A model generated the notes under the pieces. The model ran no database searches, was not told the origin of the DNA, and saw only the letters and a program-made list of their open reading frames with translations. The translations under genes and the position numbers were made by a program. Shown here in pieces: positions 35,211 through 44,778 of a DNA stretch of 64,000 nucleotides (its first letter is position 1; each line of letters starts with the position of its first letter). This DNA is from Bacteroidota bacterium (GTDB lineage Bacteria; Bacteroidota; Bacteroidia; Bacteroidales; Dysgonomonadaceae). The stretch covers positions 62,001 to 126,000 of the forward strand of contig JAEWGM010000043.1 in NCBI GenBank assembly GCA_023388315.1, read 5' to 3'.

Positions 35211-37004
35211 CTACATTCTCTCCGGCACCTCAATGCCAAACAGTTTCATTCCTTTTTTTATGATTGTGGCTACGTTTTTAGATAAAACCAAGCGAAAATC
35301 GCGAAGCGAAGTGTTTTCTTCTTTCAGGATAGAAAAATCGTGATAGAATTGATTGAATTCTTTGGCCAAATCATACACATAATTGCCGATAATGGACACG
35401 TTGTATTCGTTGCCTGCTTGTTTCACAATTGCCGGAAACTCGGTAAGCATTTGCACGAGGTTTTCTTCTTTTTCAGATAACATTACGGAAGTGTCCAACT
35501 TTTCGGGAAGGGAGATGCCTTGCTCTTCGGCTTTGCGAAGCACAGATTTGATGCGAGCGTGTGTATATTGAATAAACGGGCCGGTGTTTCCGTTGAAATC
35601 GATGGACTCTTTGGGGTTAAACGTCATGTTTTTCTTGGGATCCACCTTCAAAATAAAATATTTTAACGCGCCCAAACCCACCATTGTGGCAATTTCATCG
35701 GCTTCTTCGGCCGAAATACCCTCTAATTTCCCCAGTTCTTGTGACGTCTCACGCGCGGTGTCTATCATTTCTTTCATCAAATCGTCGGCGTCCACCACGG
35801 TGCCTTCGCGCGATTTCATTTTGCCTTCGGGCAATTCCACCATTCCGTATGAAAAATGCACCAGTCCTTTTCCGAACTCGAATCCGAGTTTATCAAGAAG
35901 GATGGAAAGCACTTGGAAGTGGTAATTTTGCTCATTTCCAACCACATATATCATCGTGTCGATGGGGTAGTCGTCAAAGCGAAGTTTGGCTGTACCAATG
36001 TCTTGCGTCATATACACCGATGTTCCGTCGGAACGAAGTAAGATTTTTTCATCCAATCCCTCCTGCGTTAAATCGGCCCAAACCGAGCCATCATCGCGGC
36101 GCACGAAAATACCTTCGTCCACGCCGCGCAACACCTCGTCTTTTCCGGCAAGGTAAGTTTGCGATTCGTAGTAAATCTTATCAAACGAAACACCCAATTT
36201 GTCGTACGTTTCGTCAAATCCTTCATACACCCAACCATTCATCATTTTCCACAGGTTCACGGTTTGAGCGTCGTTGGCTTCCCATTGGCGCAGCATTTCG
36301 CGCGCTTCCTGCATCAATTGCGATTGCTCCTCGGCTTGCTCTTTCGACAGTCCTTGAGCCTGCAAAGTGGCCAGTTCTTCTTTATATTTTTTGTCAAACA
36401 GCACGTAGTAGTCGCCAATGAGGTGGTCGCCTTTTTTGCCCGATGTTTGCGGTGTTTCTTCGTTGCCCCATTTTTGCCACGCCAACATCGATTTGCAAAT
36501 ATGAATGCCTCGGTCGTTCACAATATTGGTCTTCACCACCCGTTTTCCGTTGGCGGTAAGCACTTCGCACAGCGCGTGGCCGAGGAGGTTGTTGCGGATG
36601 TGTCCCAAATGCAGCGGCTTGTTGGTGTTTGGCGATGAATATTCCACCATAAAAAGCGGCGCGTCGTCTGCTACTTTGGTGAAACCAAAGTTTTCATCGC
36701 CATCCATATTCGCTAACACCTCAACCCATTCACCTGATGCAATGCTGAGGTTCAAAAATCCTTTAATTACATTATATTCAGCAATAACGCTCGATTTTTC
36801 AGCTAAATACGCGCCAATTTCCTGTGCCGTTTGCTCAGGATTTTTTTTCGATATTCGCAATAAAGGAAACGTTACGAGCGTATAGTGCCCCTTGAATTCT
36901 TTTTTGGTTTTTTGAAGTGTGATTTGCGATGCGTCCACATCCGCGCCGTATAAATCTTTTATCGCGCCGATGATGGCGGTTTTTATATCGTTTTCTAAGT
37001 GCAT
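35211..37004 (-). CDS. argS: Arginyl-tRNA synthetase
   Basis: Charges tRNA-Arg. This is a class I enzyme: N-terminal tRNA D-loop domain (about 1-100), HIGH motif HLGH in NTNKPLHLGHIRNN, KMSKS-like KMKSREG, and C-terminal DALR anticodon domain with a terminal IEVPERM. 597 aa from the ATG at 37004. The longer frame to 37037 would start inside the -7 element, so 37004 is chosen. Confidence 0.96.
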   Translation of the reverse strand: MHLENDIKTAIIGAIKDLYGADVDASQITLQKTKKEFKGHYTLVTFPLLRISKKNPEQTAQEIGAYLAEKSSVIAEYNVIKGFLNLSIASGEWVEVLANMDGDENFGFTKVADDAPLFMVEYSSPNTNKPLHLGHIRNNLLGHALCEVLTANGKRVVKTNIVNDRGIHICKSMLAWQKWGNEETPQTSGKKGDHLIGDYYVLFDKKYKEELATLQAQGLSKEQAEEQSQLMQEAREMLRQWEANDAQTVNLWKMMNGWVYEGFDETYDKLGVSFDKIYYESQTYLAGKDEVLRGVDEGIFVRRDDGSVWADLTQEGLDEKILLRSDGTSVYMTQDIGTAKLRFDDYPIDTMIYVVGNEQNYHFQVLSILLDKLGFEFGKGLVHFSYGMVELPEGKMKSREGTVVDADDLMKEMIDTARETSQELGKLEGISAEEADEIATMVGLGALKYFILKVDPKKNMTFNPKESIDFNGNTGPFIQYTHARIKSVLRKAEEQGISLPEKLDTSVMLSEKEENLVQMLTEFPAIVKQAGNEYNVSIIGNYVYDLAKEFNQFYHDFSILKEENTSLRDFRLVLSKNVATIIKKGMKLFGIEVPERM

Positions 37005-37034
37005 AGCGTTTTGAATTCTGTTGAAATTAGATTG

Positions 37035-37042
37035 CAAAGATA
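37035..37042 (-). promoter_or_regulatory. -7 element of the argS promoter
   Basis: Minus-strand TATCTTTG followed by GCAA-type sequence, 31 bp before the chosen argS start. A -33 box is not clear because the upstream DNA is a heptamer repeat. Confidence 0.6.
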
Positions 37043-37046
37043 CGAA

Positions 37047-37081
37047 GAATTTACGATTTTAGATTTTAGATTTACGATTTG
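37047..37081. repeat. Heptamer repeat (AGATTTT type) upstream of argS
   Basis: Five consecutive 7-mers: GAATTTA, CGATTTT, AGATTTT, AGATTTA, CGATTTG. They occupy the place where the argS -33 region should be. Confidence 0.8.
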
Positions 37082-37117
37082 GTGATGCGCTTTACCCAAT
37101 CTCCCCCCCTAGCCAAG

Positions 37118-39937
37118 TCACCCTCTCGCAGACCTGTCCACCAAATACACCACCGATTTATATGCCAATCCGCTATTGATAGACAACCCAATCTCACATG
37201 TTCGGCTGTTGGAATATCCTTCGGTTGCATTTGCGATGCCGTGTTTCAACGGTTCAAGCGCCGAGTTATTTAATTCCGGATAGAAAAACCCGCGGTCGCC
37301 CGCCCAACCGCAGCAATGCACGTTTTCGGGAACGATGACTGTTTCCGCGCATCGCGCCGCGATATTATACAACTTTTCTTCCAAATGCATTTTCGTGGAG
37401 CTGCACGTGGTGTGGATGGTGATGGAAACGGGTTGTTTTTCCAGCGTGAGCTTATCTAACAAAAAATCGTGAATAAATTCCACTTGGTCATACAACTTTA
37501 GCTGCGAATCCAGTGTTTCGCGCATATGCAACAAGCACGGGCTCATATCGCACACGATGGGCAATTCTCCATTTCTACTCGCTTTCATTAGCGCCTCATT
37601 CAATTCATTTTCTTTTTGTCGCGCTTGTTTTCGGAAACCTTTGCTGCTAAATGCCATACCGCAACACAATTTGTCTTTCCCTTCGGGAATGAGCACGGTA
37701 TATCCGGCTTTTCGCAAGACGGAGAGCATTTTTTGCGGCACATCTTCGTTTTCCGCGTAACCAAACGAAGGGCCGCCCATAGAGCGGGTGATGCACGCCG
37801 GAAAATACACCACCATTGGAGCGTCCGAAGAATCCACGGGAAAAATGTTGCGGTTGATTTTGTGGCTTCCCGATGGTGTATGTCGTGTCCATAACGGAAA
37901 AACGCCATCGCCCGCTTTATACAATCCTTTTGTTACACCTTCCAGTTGGTTGTAACCTACGGTTTTAGCGATGGAGTGGGGGATTTTGAGCACTCCGCGG
38001 ATAACCGATGTAACAGAACTCATATTCTTTGCGATAGCGCTTGCCACCGCGTTGGCAATTTTTCCGTTTTCCGTCCAGCGAAGTTCTTTCACTAATTTTC
38101 CCGTGTCAATTTGCACGGGGCAAGCAACGGCGCACAGCCCGTCTGTAGCGCAGGTTTCGTTGAATTCGTACGACATTTCCTTGGCCCACTTTTCGCGTGT
38201 TTTTTTGTCGGAGCCGTTTTGCGAAAGTTCGGTTAACCGGCGAAACGCCACAATGCGTTGCCGCGGCGTGAGTGTGAGGTTTTTCGATGGACAATTCACT
38301 TCGCAAAACCCGCATTCAATGCACTTGTCGATAATCGGGTTTGCTGACGGAATATTTTTTAGGTTTTTGATAAAGACTTCTTTATCGTCATTGATAATCA
38401 CACCCGGATTCAAGATATGTTGAGGGTCGAAAGCCGATTTTATCCGCTTCATCAACCCGTAAATTTCCGGTCCCCATTCCTGTTCCACAAACGGCGCCAT
38501 ATTGCGGCCTGTTCCGTGCTCTGCTTTTAGGCTGCCGTCGTGTCTTTTCGTCACCAAATCCGCCAACGTGTGCATAAATGTGGCGTATTGAGCAATGCCT
38601 TCAGCGCTGTTAATGTCAGCAGAAACCGTGAAGTGCACGTTCCCGTCCAATAAATGCCCCCACATTACGGCATCGGCGTAACCCGAATCTACCAGCAGTT
38701 GACGCAAATCGGTGAGCGCGTTGGGAAGAACTTCGGCACGAAACGCCACGTCCTCTATGATGCTCAGCGTGTTTTGGGGCCGTGCCGCTGCTGCCGAGGT
38801 GAACAGCCCATTGCGCACGTTCCAATATAAGTTGTAAAGATATTTGTCGGTGGTGAATTTTATGGGTGTAAGTGTTTGTATGTGCGCCAGTTTTTCTTCA
38901 ATTTCGCGCATTTGATCGAGCAAGGTTTCCGTATCATCTGCGGAAGTGTCGATAAGCAACGCGGCTGCGTTTTCGGGTAACGATTTCAATTCCGGCGGCA
39001 TTCCTTCTTGCTCTTCCACGGCGCGAAGCGCGTTTCTGTCCATCAGTTCCGCGGCGCTCACAGAGCAACTTCGGAGTGGGATAATGGCTTCGCACACATT
39101 GCGAAGGTTGGCGAAATAAAGCATCGCTGTGGCTTTGAGCGGCGCGTCGTGAACAGTTTCAAACGTTACTTGCGAAATAAATCCCAGCGTTCCTTCGGCG
39201 CCAATCATCAGGTGTTGAATAATTTGTATTGGGTCATTGAAATCCACCAACGAATTCACGCCGTAACCACACGTGTTTTTCAACCCGAATTTTTCCAAAA
39301 TACGCGATTTCACCGCTTCATTTTCGGTGGCTTCACGGTGAAGTTCCTCTATTTGGTTCACCAACTCGGGATGCGATGTCAAAAAATTGTCGCAACTCGT
39401 TTTGTCGGATGTGTCCATCAAGGTGCCATCGACAAAGATAATCCGCATGGATTTCACCGTGTTGTAACTATTGTATTTAATGCCGTAACTTGCTCCACTG
39501 GCATTGTTTGAAACAATTCCGCCAATTTTTGCCGAATTAATGGATGCCGGTTTGGGTCCCAGCTTGCGGCGATAGCGCTGCAACATTCTGTTTGCGGCGG
39601 TACCCGTAAGCCCCACACCGAAAGTCGCGATTTTTCCGTTGTCGGTAATGGCTGAAAATTCAAACCCTTGGCCAATTTCCATTAAAACGGAGTTTGAAAT
39701 GGTTTGTCCGCTCAGGCTGGTTCCGGCAGCTTTGAAGGTGATGGGTACGTTTTCTTTGCGGCAGAATTGCAGCAAACGAGTTACTTCGTCTTCGGAATTG
39801 ACTTTGACTACCGCTTTGGGAACCAGTCGGTACAATCCGGCATCGGTGCCTTTGGCCAAGCGGTAAAGTTCATCAGTGAAGACTTGTTCTTTGGGGAAAA
39901 GTTCTGTGAGTTGAGTATGTAATTGTGAGTCAGTCAT
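37118..39937 (-). CDS. FAD-linked oxidase fused to Fe-S/CCG-domain protein (D-lactate or glycolate dehydrogenase-like)
   Basis: 939 aa, a GlcD-GlcF type fusion. The N-terminal FAD_binding_4 domain (about 40-220, FKAAGTSLSGQTIS and KIGGIVSNNASG) is followed by the FAD-oxidase C domain (about 220-525, EHGTGRNMAPFVEQEWG). Two 4Fe-4S motifs come next, CIECGFCEVNCPSK and CATDGLCAVACPV. The C-terminal CCG-type region has CCGMAF and CCGWAGDRGF. Oxidation of a 2-hydroxyacid feeding electrons to the quinone pool is likely; D-lactate is the commonest substrate of this layout, but specificity is inference. Confidence 0.9.
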   Translation of the reverse strand: MTDSQLHTQLTELFPKEQVFTDELYRLAKGTDAGLYRLVPKAVVKVNSEDEVTRLLQFCRKENVPITFKAAGTSLSGQTISNSVLMEIGQGFEFSAITDNGKIATFGVGLTGTAANRMLQRYRRKLGPKPASINSAKIGGIVSNNASGASYGIKYNSYNTVKSMRIIFVDGTLMDTSDKTSCDNFLTSHPELVNQIEELHREATENEAVKSRILEKFGLKNTCGYGVNSLVDFNDPIQIIQHLMIGAEGTLGFISQVTFETVHDAPLKATAMLYFANLRNVCEAIIPLRSCSVSAAELMDRNALRAVEEQEGMPPELKSLPENAAALLIDTSADDTETLLDQMREIEEKLAHIQTLTPIKFTTDKYLYNLYWNVRNGLFTSAAAARPQNTLSIIEDVAFRAEVLPNALTDLRQLLVDSGYADAVMWGHLLDGNVHFTVSADINSAEGIAQYATFMHTLADLVTKRHDGSLKAEHGTGRNMAPFVEQEWGPEIYGLMKRIKSAFDPQHILNPGVIINDDKEVFIKNLKNIPSANPIIDKCIECGFCEVNCPSKNLTLTPRQRIVAFRRLTELSQNGSDKKTREKWAKEMSYEFNETCATDGLCAVACPVQIDTGKLVKELRWTENGKIANAVASAIAKNMSSVTSVIRGVLKIPHSIAKTVGYNQLEGVTKGLYKAGDGVFPLWTRHTPSGSHKINRNIFPVDSSDAPMVVYFPACITRSMGGPSFGYAENEDVPQKMLSVLRKAGYTVLIPEGKDKLCCGMAFSSKGFRKQARQKENELNEALMKASRNGELPIVCDMSPCLLHMRETLDSQLKLYDQVEFIHDFLLDKLTLEKQPVSITIHTTCSSTKMHLEEKLYNIAARCAETVIVPENVHCCGWAGDRGFFYPELNNSALEPLKHGIANATEGYSNSRTCEIGLSINSGLAYKSVVYLVDRSARG

Positions 39938-39982
39938 TTTTTTTCGTCTTAGGATAAATTTGGCTCAGAAACCATCGTCTCT

Positions 39983-41110
39983 TTATTCCATTATAAAAGA
40001 GGTGTAATTTTTATTGTTTATAAGTTCAAATGTTGAGTTGGGATAAGCATTGGAAAACGTTTTTGTGAGCGAAGCCTTTTTACTCGGATTCCACTTAAAC
40101 TCAAAACAATGCAGCGTGCCGTCTTTATCTTCAATATAGTCAATCTCTTGTTGTTGTGTTGTACGCCAAAAATAAGAATTGGCATAGTTTAAACTATATG
40201 TGTTCTTTTTAAGCCTTTCGGTTATCAAAAAATTCTCCCACAAACTTCCGGTATCTGCTCTCAAATCCAACGGTGTGTAATTCGCTATCAACGCGTTGCG
40301 TATGCCGTTGTCGTAGAAATATATTTTTACACTTTTCTTCAATTCATTTCGGATATTTCTGCTGAAGGAGTGCAAGTGATAAATAACGTATGATTTTTCG
40401 AGAAGGTAAATGTATCGTTGTACGGTTGAATTATCGATACCCAACAGTTGGGATAATTCATTGAAAGAGACTTCACTTCCTACTTGAAGAGCGAGCGCTT
40501 GCAACAATTTTTCTATTACTTCGGGTTTTCTAATATCCTGAAATTCAAAAATATCTTTGTACAAATAGCTCGATAGAATATTGGTCAGAATTTCGCGCTC
40601 ATTTCCGGGATTATTCACCACATCGGGATAATAACCATATATAAGTCGCTTTTCCAACAAACGTTGCTCTGTAAGCAAATCGGCTGATTCTGAAAGCTCT
40701 TCGAAGGAAAACGGATAAAGATTGTACTCAAATTTTCTTCCCGTAAGCGGCTCGTTGATTGTGTTTGACAGTTCTAAAGCGGATGAACCCGTAACCAAAA
40801 GCTGCTTTTCGGGCAGGTTATCGATAATGAGCTTTAGCGTAAGGCCAATATTGTTTACCCGTTGCGCTTCATCGATAGAGACAATTTCGGCATCACCGAT
40901 AAGCGCTTTTAATTGTGTTGATGTTACAGACTCGAGTCGCTCACGAACATCGGGTTCATCGCAATTCAAGTAAAGCGCTTTTTTTGTAGTTGAGCCTGTA
41001 ATTTGCCTCAAAAGGGTTGTTTTGCCAACTTGTCTCGGACCAACGATGATGATGGCTTTTTTTTGAAACAATCTCGATTCTACAATATTTTTGAGTTTCC
41101 TTTTTATCAT
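39983..41110 (-). CDS. AAA ATPase with DUF4143 domain
   Basis: 375 aa from the ATG at 41110 (MIKRKLKNIVESRLFQ). Walker A GPRQVGKTTLL is near residue 26, Walker B VSIDEAQRV near 90, then a short winged-helix-like stretch (FNELSQLLGIDNSTVQRYIY) and DUF4143 (about 215-310). A C-terminal PD-(D/E)XK-like IDYIEDKDGTLHCFEFK completes it. Family members are common in accessory regions and have no settled function. An 8-codon longer start is possible. A perfect dyad lies 41 bp upstream. Confidence 0.9.
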   Translation of the reverse strand: MIKRKLKNIVESRLFQKKAIIIVGPRQVGKTTLLRQITGSTTKKALYLNCDEPDVRERLESVTSTQLKALIGDAEIVSIDEAQRVNNIGLTLKLIIDNLPEKQLLVTGSSALELSNTINEPLTGRKFEYNLYPFSFEELSESADLLTEQRLLEKRLIYGYYPDVVNNPGNEREILTNILSSYLYKDIFEFQDIRKPEVIEKLLQALALQVGSEVSFNELSQLLGIDNSTVQRYIYLLEKSYVIYHLHSFSRNIRNELKKSVKIYFYDNGIRNALIANYTPLDLRADTGSLWENFLITERLKKNTYSLNYANSYFWRTTQQQEIDYIEDKDGTLHCFEFKWNPSKKASLTKTFSNAYPNSTFELINNKNYTSFIME

Positions 41111-41150
41111 TCTATACTTTAATTTACCATTCAAAAGTATAATAATTTTC

Positions 41151-41192
41151 GGATATAACCCAAATATATTATAATATTTTTCGGTTATATCC
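41151..41192. promoter_or_regulatory. Inverted repeat upstream of the DUF4143 ATPase gene
   Basis: GGATATAACC (41151-41160) and GGTTATATCC (41183-41192) are perfect inverted repeats 22 nt apart, each preceded on the plus strand by TTTTC or TTTTTC. It lies between the 5' end of the ATPase gene and the 3' end of the C69-like gene. Possible operator. Confidence 0.45.
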
Positions 41193-41217
41193 TAAAAAAG
41201 TTATGTTTTAGCCGTTC

Positions 41218-42429
41218 TTACTTACTGTCCTTCTTATAAAAATCACTTATTTTTCTATCCAACATATTATAAAATTCTTCTATCTCACCGGCATTTGGCG
41301 TGTTTTTTCGCCATACACTCAATTTCTCTTCGGTAAGCGAGAAAATATCTTTTTCCAAGTTTTCGATACGTTGTATAATGCCGGTTTTTTCGGGATTGAT
41401 CAATTCCGTCATTTTTACATAGTGGTAACCGTCGGAAAGGCCGATGGGGTAGGCTGCACCTTTCCATTTTAGCGCGGAAGCATTGAGCGGGCTGTTTTTG
41501 ATGGCTTCATCGTATTGAACGATTGACGGGAGGTTTTCGCCACCTCGCACCCACAAAGGAATTGCCACGCACGTTTCGGGAAATCCCACTTGTGCCCAAA
41601 TGGTTGCCATGTCGGGCGATTCGCCTTTTTTCACGCCTTGCACAATGATAGACGATGCCGAGCTGTGGCGCGTAATCATATCGTCGGATGAAATGAATTC
41701 GGTTTGGGGAACAGAATTTTCGTATATCTCACGATAATCCAACCCGAAAACCGGATGATAAAAGCATCGGGTAAATTCCTGAACAACGGTTTGGTAGTTC
41801 AAACGATTCTGTTGTTTCGCTTCCGCGAATATTTTTTCGGCCGTTTGCCGGCGGATAAAGCCGTAGCCTTCATCGGGTGTGCCCGTTTCGGAATAGTTGG
41901 TGCGCAGTACGTAGCCGTTCGGGTCGGTGTTGGCGTCGAATTTTGTCCACGTTTGGTTGTTCACTTCATAAAAAGCCGCCCCGCCGTTGGCATCAATTAC
42001 GCCAAAATGCGCCGCCAACCCACGCGGTTTGGGATAGGTGTCGAGCAGATTTTCCAAATCCTGCAGCGATGCGCACGTTTGCAATGCCAGTTTCATAAAC
42101 ACGCCTTCCATGTCTTTCAACGAAGTGGTGTCGTCAACATTCACGTTGTACGACGCGCTGTTCATAATGGCAAAGCCCGCGCTGTTGGAGCCGCCCCACA
42201 CGTTAATACCTTCGGTATCTTTTGAATTTACCAACCCGATGTAACTGTATTTTCCGTCGTTGAAATAGCGAAAACTGTTTTCTAAATCGTCCGTATCGCG
42301 TAATTTCCAAATCATGCTTCGTCCGTCGGGTGTGGATTTGCCAGAAATAACGGCGGTGGTGCACGAATTTGATTTCTCGGCAAGCGCGAAAAGCATCAAT
42401 AATAAAAGAAGAATAGTTAACTTTTTCAT
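41218..42429 (-). CDS. C69/C45-like Ntn-hydrolase (secreted acyl or peptide amidase)
   Basis: 403 aa. A signal peptide (about 1-22, ending EKSNS) leaves Cys23 at the new N-terminus, in CTTAVISGKSTPDGRSMIWK, the self-processing nucleophile position of Ntn-hydrolases. The following GGSNSAGFAIMNSAS and HFGVIDANGGAAFYEVNNQ are typical of dipeptidase C69 / acyl-CoA:6-APA acyltransferase relatives. Secreted, probably periplasmic. Substrate could be peptides or N-acyl amides; which cannot be told. Confidence 0.8.
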   Translation of the reverse strand: MKKLTILLLLLMLFALAEKSNSCTTAVISGKSTPDGRSMIWKLRDTDDLENSFRYFNDGKYSYIGLVNSKDTEGINVWGGSNSAGFAIMNSASYNVNVDDTTSLKDMEGVFMKLALQTCASLQDLENLLDTYPKPRGLAAHFGVIDANGGAAFYEVNNQTWTKFDANTDPNGYVLRTNYSETGTPDEGYGFIRRQTAEKIFAEAKQQNRLNYQTVVQEFTRCFYHPVFGLDYREIYENSVPQTEFISSDDMITRHSSASSIIVQGVKKGESPDMATIWAQVGFPETCVAIPLWVRGGENLPSIVQYDEAIKNSPLNASALKWKGAAYPIGLSDGYHYVKMTELINPEKTGIIQRIENLEKDIFSLTEEKLSVWRKNTPNAGEIEEFYNMLDRKISDFYKKDSK

Positions 42430-42490
42430 CTCAAGTAATTTTTTGTAAAGATAGCGGATTTAAAGCGATCTGGTTCAAAATAGTCACAAA

Positions 42491-42519
42491 AAAAGCCGTC
42501 CCAAAAAGAGACGGCTTTT
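42491..42519. terminator. Terminator between winged-helix and C69-like genes
   Basis: AAAAGCCGTC (42491-42500) pairs with GACGGCTTTT (42510-42519); 9-nt loop. Confidence 0.85.
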
Positions 42520-42567
42520 AATCTGATACTTTTTTCTTTTTTAAACGATGAAAACGATTGCTTAGCT

Positions 42568-42765
42568 TTATGCCAATGAAACAAACAAATCTTTTTCTTG
42601 TTCAGTGAAGGATACTTTGCCTTCTCGGGCCAACCAGCCCAGAGCGGCATACAAATCTTTGTCTGTTAATTTAGCAGCTTTTTTTACGTCTTTAACGTTT
42701 TGCACGCCGGCGTCGTCTAATAATTGCCATACTTTTCCGGCATTTGTTCCAATTTTTTCTAGCAT
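42568..42765 (-). CDS. Small winged-helix domain protein (DUF2582-like)
   Basis: 65 aa from the ATG at 42765: MLEKIGTNAGKVWQLLDDAG, then VKDVKKAAKLTDKDLYAALG and WLAREGKVSFTE, one winged helix-turn-helix. The longer frame to 42804 would begin next to the -7 element, so it is rejected. Similar short proteins are widespread in Bacteroidetes and archaea; function unknown, DNA binding is likely but untested. Monocistronic. Confidence 0.85.
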   Translation of the reverse strand: MLEKIGTNAGKVWQLLDDAGVQNVKDVKKAAKLTDKDLYAALGWLAREGKVSFTEQEKDLFVSLA

Positions 42766-42808
42766 TGTTTTTGAATTTTTTTTATAACCTAATTTCTTTT
42801 TCAAGGTG

Positions 42809-42840
42809 CAAAGGTAAAGCTAATTTTTCTAAAAATCAAA
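42809..42840 (-). promoter_or_regulatory. Promoter of the winged-helix gene
   Basis: Minus strand: -33 TTTG (42837-42840), 20-nt spacer, -7 TACCTTTG (42809-42816). An exact consensus match, 44 bp before the start. Confidence 0.75.
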
Positions 42841-42844
42841 AAAA

Positions 42845-43438
42845 CTAATTATCGGAATTGGAATTTAACTGGTTGAGAATTACGCTTACTTGCTCTATTA
42901 GCGGTTTGACGTTGTTGTTTTCGATAACGAAATGTGATCTTCTTATTTTTTCCTCTTCGGGCATTTGTTTGCTCATTCGGGCTTCTATTTCCGCTTTCGT
43001 TGCTTTGTCTCTTTCCATCGCGCGGGCGATGCGTAATTCCCTTGGCGCCGAAACAGTAATTATGTAGTCGAGATAAGCGTCAAAACCCGCCTCAAAGAGC
43101 AGTGCCGCGTCCAACGCGATGATGGGGTGGTGGGCTCTATCTTTTGCCCATCGCGCAAAATGTTTTGCCAATTCCGGATGAATAATGGAATTGGCAATTT
43201 TTACGTTTTTAGGACTTTGGAAAATGATGTGGGCAAATTTCTGTTTGTCCAGTTTTGTGCCGCGATAAATATCTTCTCCGAAATGTTTTATCAACTTCGC
43301 GCGGATAACGGGAGAAGTATCGTTGAGGTTTTTGGCCTCAATGTCCGCGTTGAATATGGGAATGCCGTGCAAGCGCAAAATCTCGCAAACCACCGATTTT
43401 CCGCTGCCGATGCCACCCGTTACACCCAACTTTATCAT
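42845..43438 (-). CDS. coaE: Dephospho-CoA kinase
   Basis: Last step of CoA synthesis. P-loop GGIGSGKS (8-15), then NADIEAKNLND and RHIR-type lid region around FARWAKDRAHHPIIALDAALLFE. 197 aa is normal. It overlaps ybbR by 4 bp (translational coupling) at the end of the nusB-yajC-ybbR-coaE operon. Confidence 0.95.
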   Translation of the reverse strand: MIKLGVTGGIGSGKSVVCEILRLHGIPIFNADIEAKNLNDTSPVIRAKLIKHFGEDIYRGTKLDKQKFAHIIFQSPKNVKIANSIIHPELAKHFARWAKDRAHHPIIALDAALLFEAGFDAYLDYIITVSAPRELRIARAMERDKATKAEIEARMSKQMPEEEKIRRSHFVIENNNVKPLIEQVSVILNQLNSNSDN

Positions 43439-44418
43439 TTGTTTTCAAATAAAAACTCTACCGATGTAGGCGAAATGCGCGGGTTGATGATGGTTGGCGG
43501 ACTTTTTGACAGTTCCAGATCCACACGGCCGTTTTCGTTGTCGCGGAACTTGCGGTAATCCAATTCAATCTCAAAATCTTCGGGGGCAATTTTTTTGTAC
43601 TCTTCCAATGTAACCGAAAAAGAAACACTGGCACGAGAGGGGAAAAACTTCACATCCGTATCGGCGGGAACATTTTTTGCTGTGATGGGAACTTCAAACG
43701 AACGTTCCGTGTATTCTTCCACCGGAATGTAAATTTCCACTCTGTCGGGCACAAACTTAACGCCTTGCACCGGCTTAATTTTGATGCCTAACTGTGAAGT
43801 AGACCTGAGATTGTTGAAAACGGTGTAATCGGTGAAAGCGTGCTCCAACTGGCTCAGCGATTGCGCGGAACCGTATGCCATCACCGTTTCGGGGATAAAT
43901 GTGGCACTGTCGGCCACTAAATTGGCGCGATTGGTGGTTATTTCGCCATCGAAAACCACCAGCAATTTTTTGCTTTGCAATTTGGATGTGGCCAATGGAA
44001 TACTCGCCGGCGAATAACCGCGCAAATTGGTGCTCGATGACAATCGGGAACGGATAAGTTGCAGGTATTGATTGCCTTGTAGGGCATTGGCGCCACTTTC
44101 TTTTATCTCTTCCACATCCACTTCCAGCGAGTCTCTTTTTGTAAGGTCGAGCTTGAAAATCTCCGAGCCTTTGTCAGCCACGCGAATTTCTATATATTCG
44201 GGCAGTGGGTTGTCAAAAACCACATCGTCGGGCACATTGGTGTATTTAACGGGAATGCTGTAAACGCTTTCCACATCGCGTTGAAAGAAGAGCATCATCC
44301 AAAAAATAAATGCTAACAGCAAAAACAACAGAAATATCAATACGTTTTTCCACTGAACAGCAGAAAAAAACGATTGCATTTTAGGTTGCCAATTTCTGAT
44401 ACTATCTTTTATATCCAT
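43435..44418 (-). CDS. YbbR-like domain protein (CdaR family)
   Basis: 327 aa. One N-terminal transmembrane helix (about 26-46) anchors an extracytoplasmic part with repeated YbbR beta-domains (for example VKYTNVPDDVVFDNPLPEYI at about 76-95, and SFEVPITAKNVPADTDVKFF later). In Firmicutes CdaR regulates a c-di-AMP cyclase; no cyclase gene is adjacent here, so the role is unknown. Conserved Bacteroidetes order between yajC and coaE. Confidence 0.88.
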   Translation of the reverse strand: MDIKDSIRNWQPKMQSFFSAVQWKNVLIFLLFLLLAFIFWMMLFFQRDVESVYSIPVKYTNVPDDVVFDNPLPEYIEIRVADKGSEIFKLDLTKRDSLEVDVEEIKESGANALQGNQYLQLIRSRLSSSTNLRGYSPASIPLATSKLQSKKLLVVFDGEITTNRANLVADSATFIPETVMAYGSAQSLSQLEHAFTDYTVFNNLRSTSQLGIKIKPVQGVKFVPDRVEIYIPVEEYTERSFEVPITAKNVPADTDVKFFPSRASVSFSVTLEEYKKIAPEDFEIELDYRKFRDNENGRVDLELSKSPPTIINPRISPTSVEFLFENK

Positions 44419-44447
44419 CGCGAAAGTGTGGCGGCCCCTACCGTTAA

Positions 44448-44753
44448 TTATTTGGTTTCCACATCCGCTGAAGACGCGTAAACCGATGATTTTTCGAATT
44501 TCAGCCTCACACCGTCTGCCACTTCAACCAAAAACCAAGTGTCGCCAAGTTCTTTTATTCTGCCGTGAATGCCACCGGCTGTAACCACTTTGTCGCCCAC
44601 CTTCATGGCTTCGCGCGCTTGTTGCAATTGTTTTTGCTTTTTCTGTTGCGGACGAATCATAAAGAAATAAAAAACAGCAATAATGGCTACCATCATAAAC
44701 ATTGAAGCACCCATTCCTCCACCGCCCGGAGCGGCTTGTAATAAAATATTCAT
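44448..44753 (-). CDS. yajC: Preprotein translocase subunit YajC
   Basis: 101 aa. One transmembrane helix (about 15-36, MGASMFMMVAIIAVFYFFMI), then the RPQQKKQKQLQQ motif and a small cytosolic domain (VGDKVVTAGGIHGRIKEL). Accessory of SecDF. 25 bp after nusB and 30 bp before ybbR. Confidence 0.95.
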   Translation of the reverse strand: MNILLQAAPGGGGMGASMFMMVAIIAVFYFFMIRPQQKKQKQLQQAREAMKVGDKVVTAGGIHGRIKELGDTWFLVEVADGVRLKFEKSSVYASSADVETK

Positions 44754-44778
44754 ATAAATTTTCTTTTAATGTGTATAA

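Noticed and set aside
35211..37037. argS start at 37037
   Set aside because: It lies inside a -7 promoter element; 37004 fits the family N-terminus.
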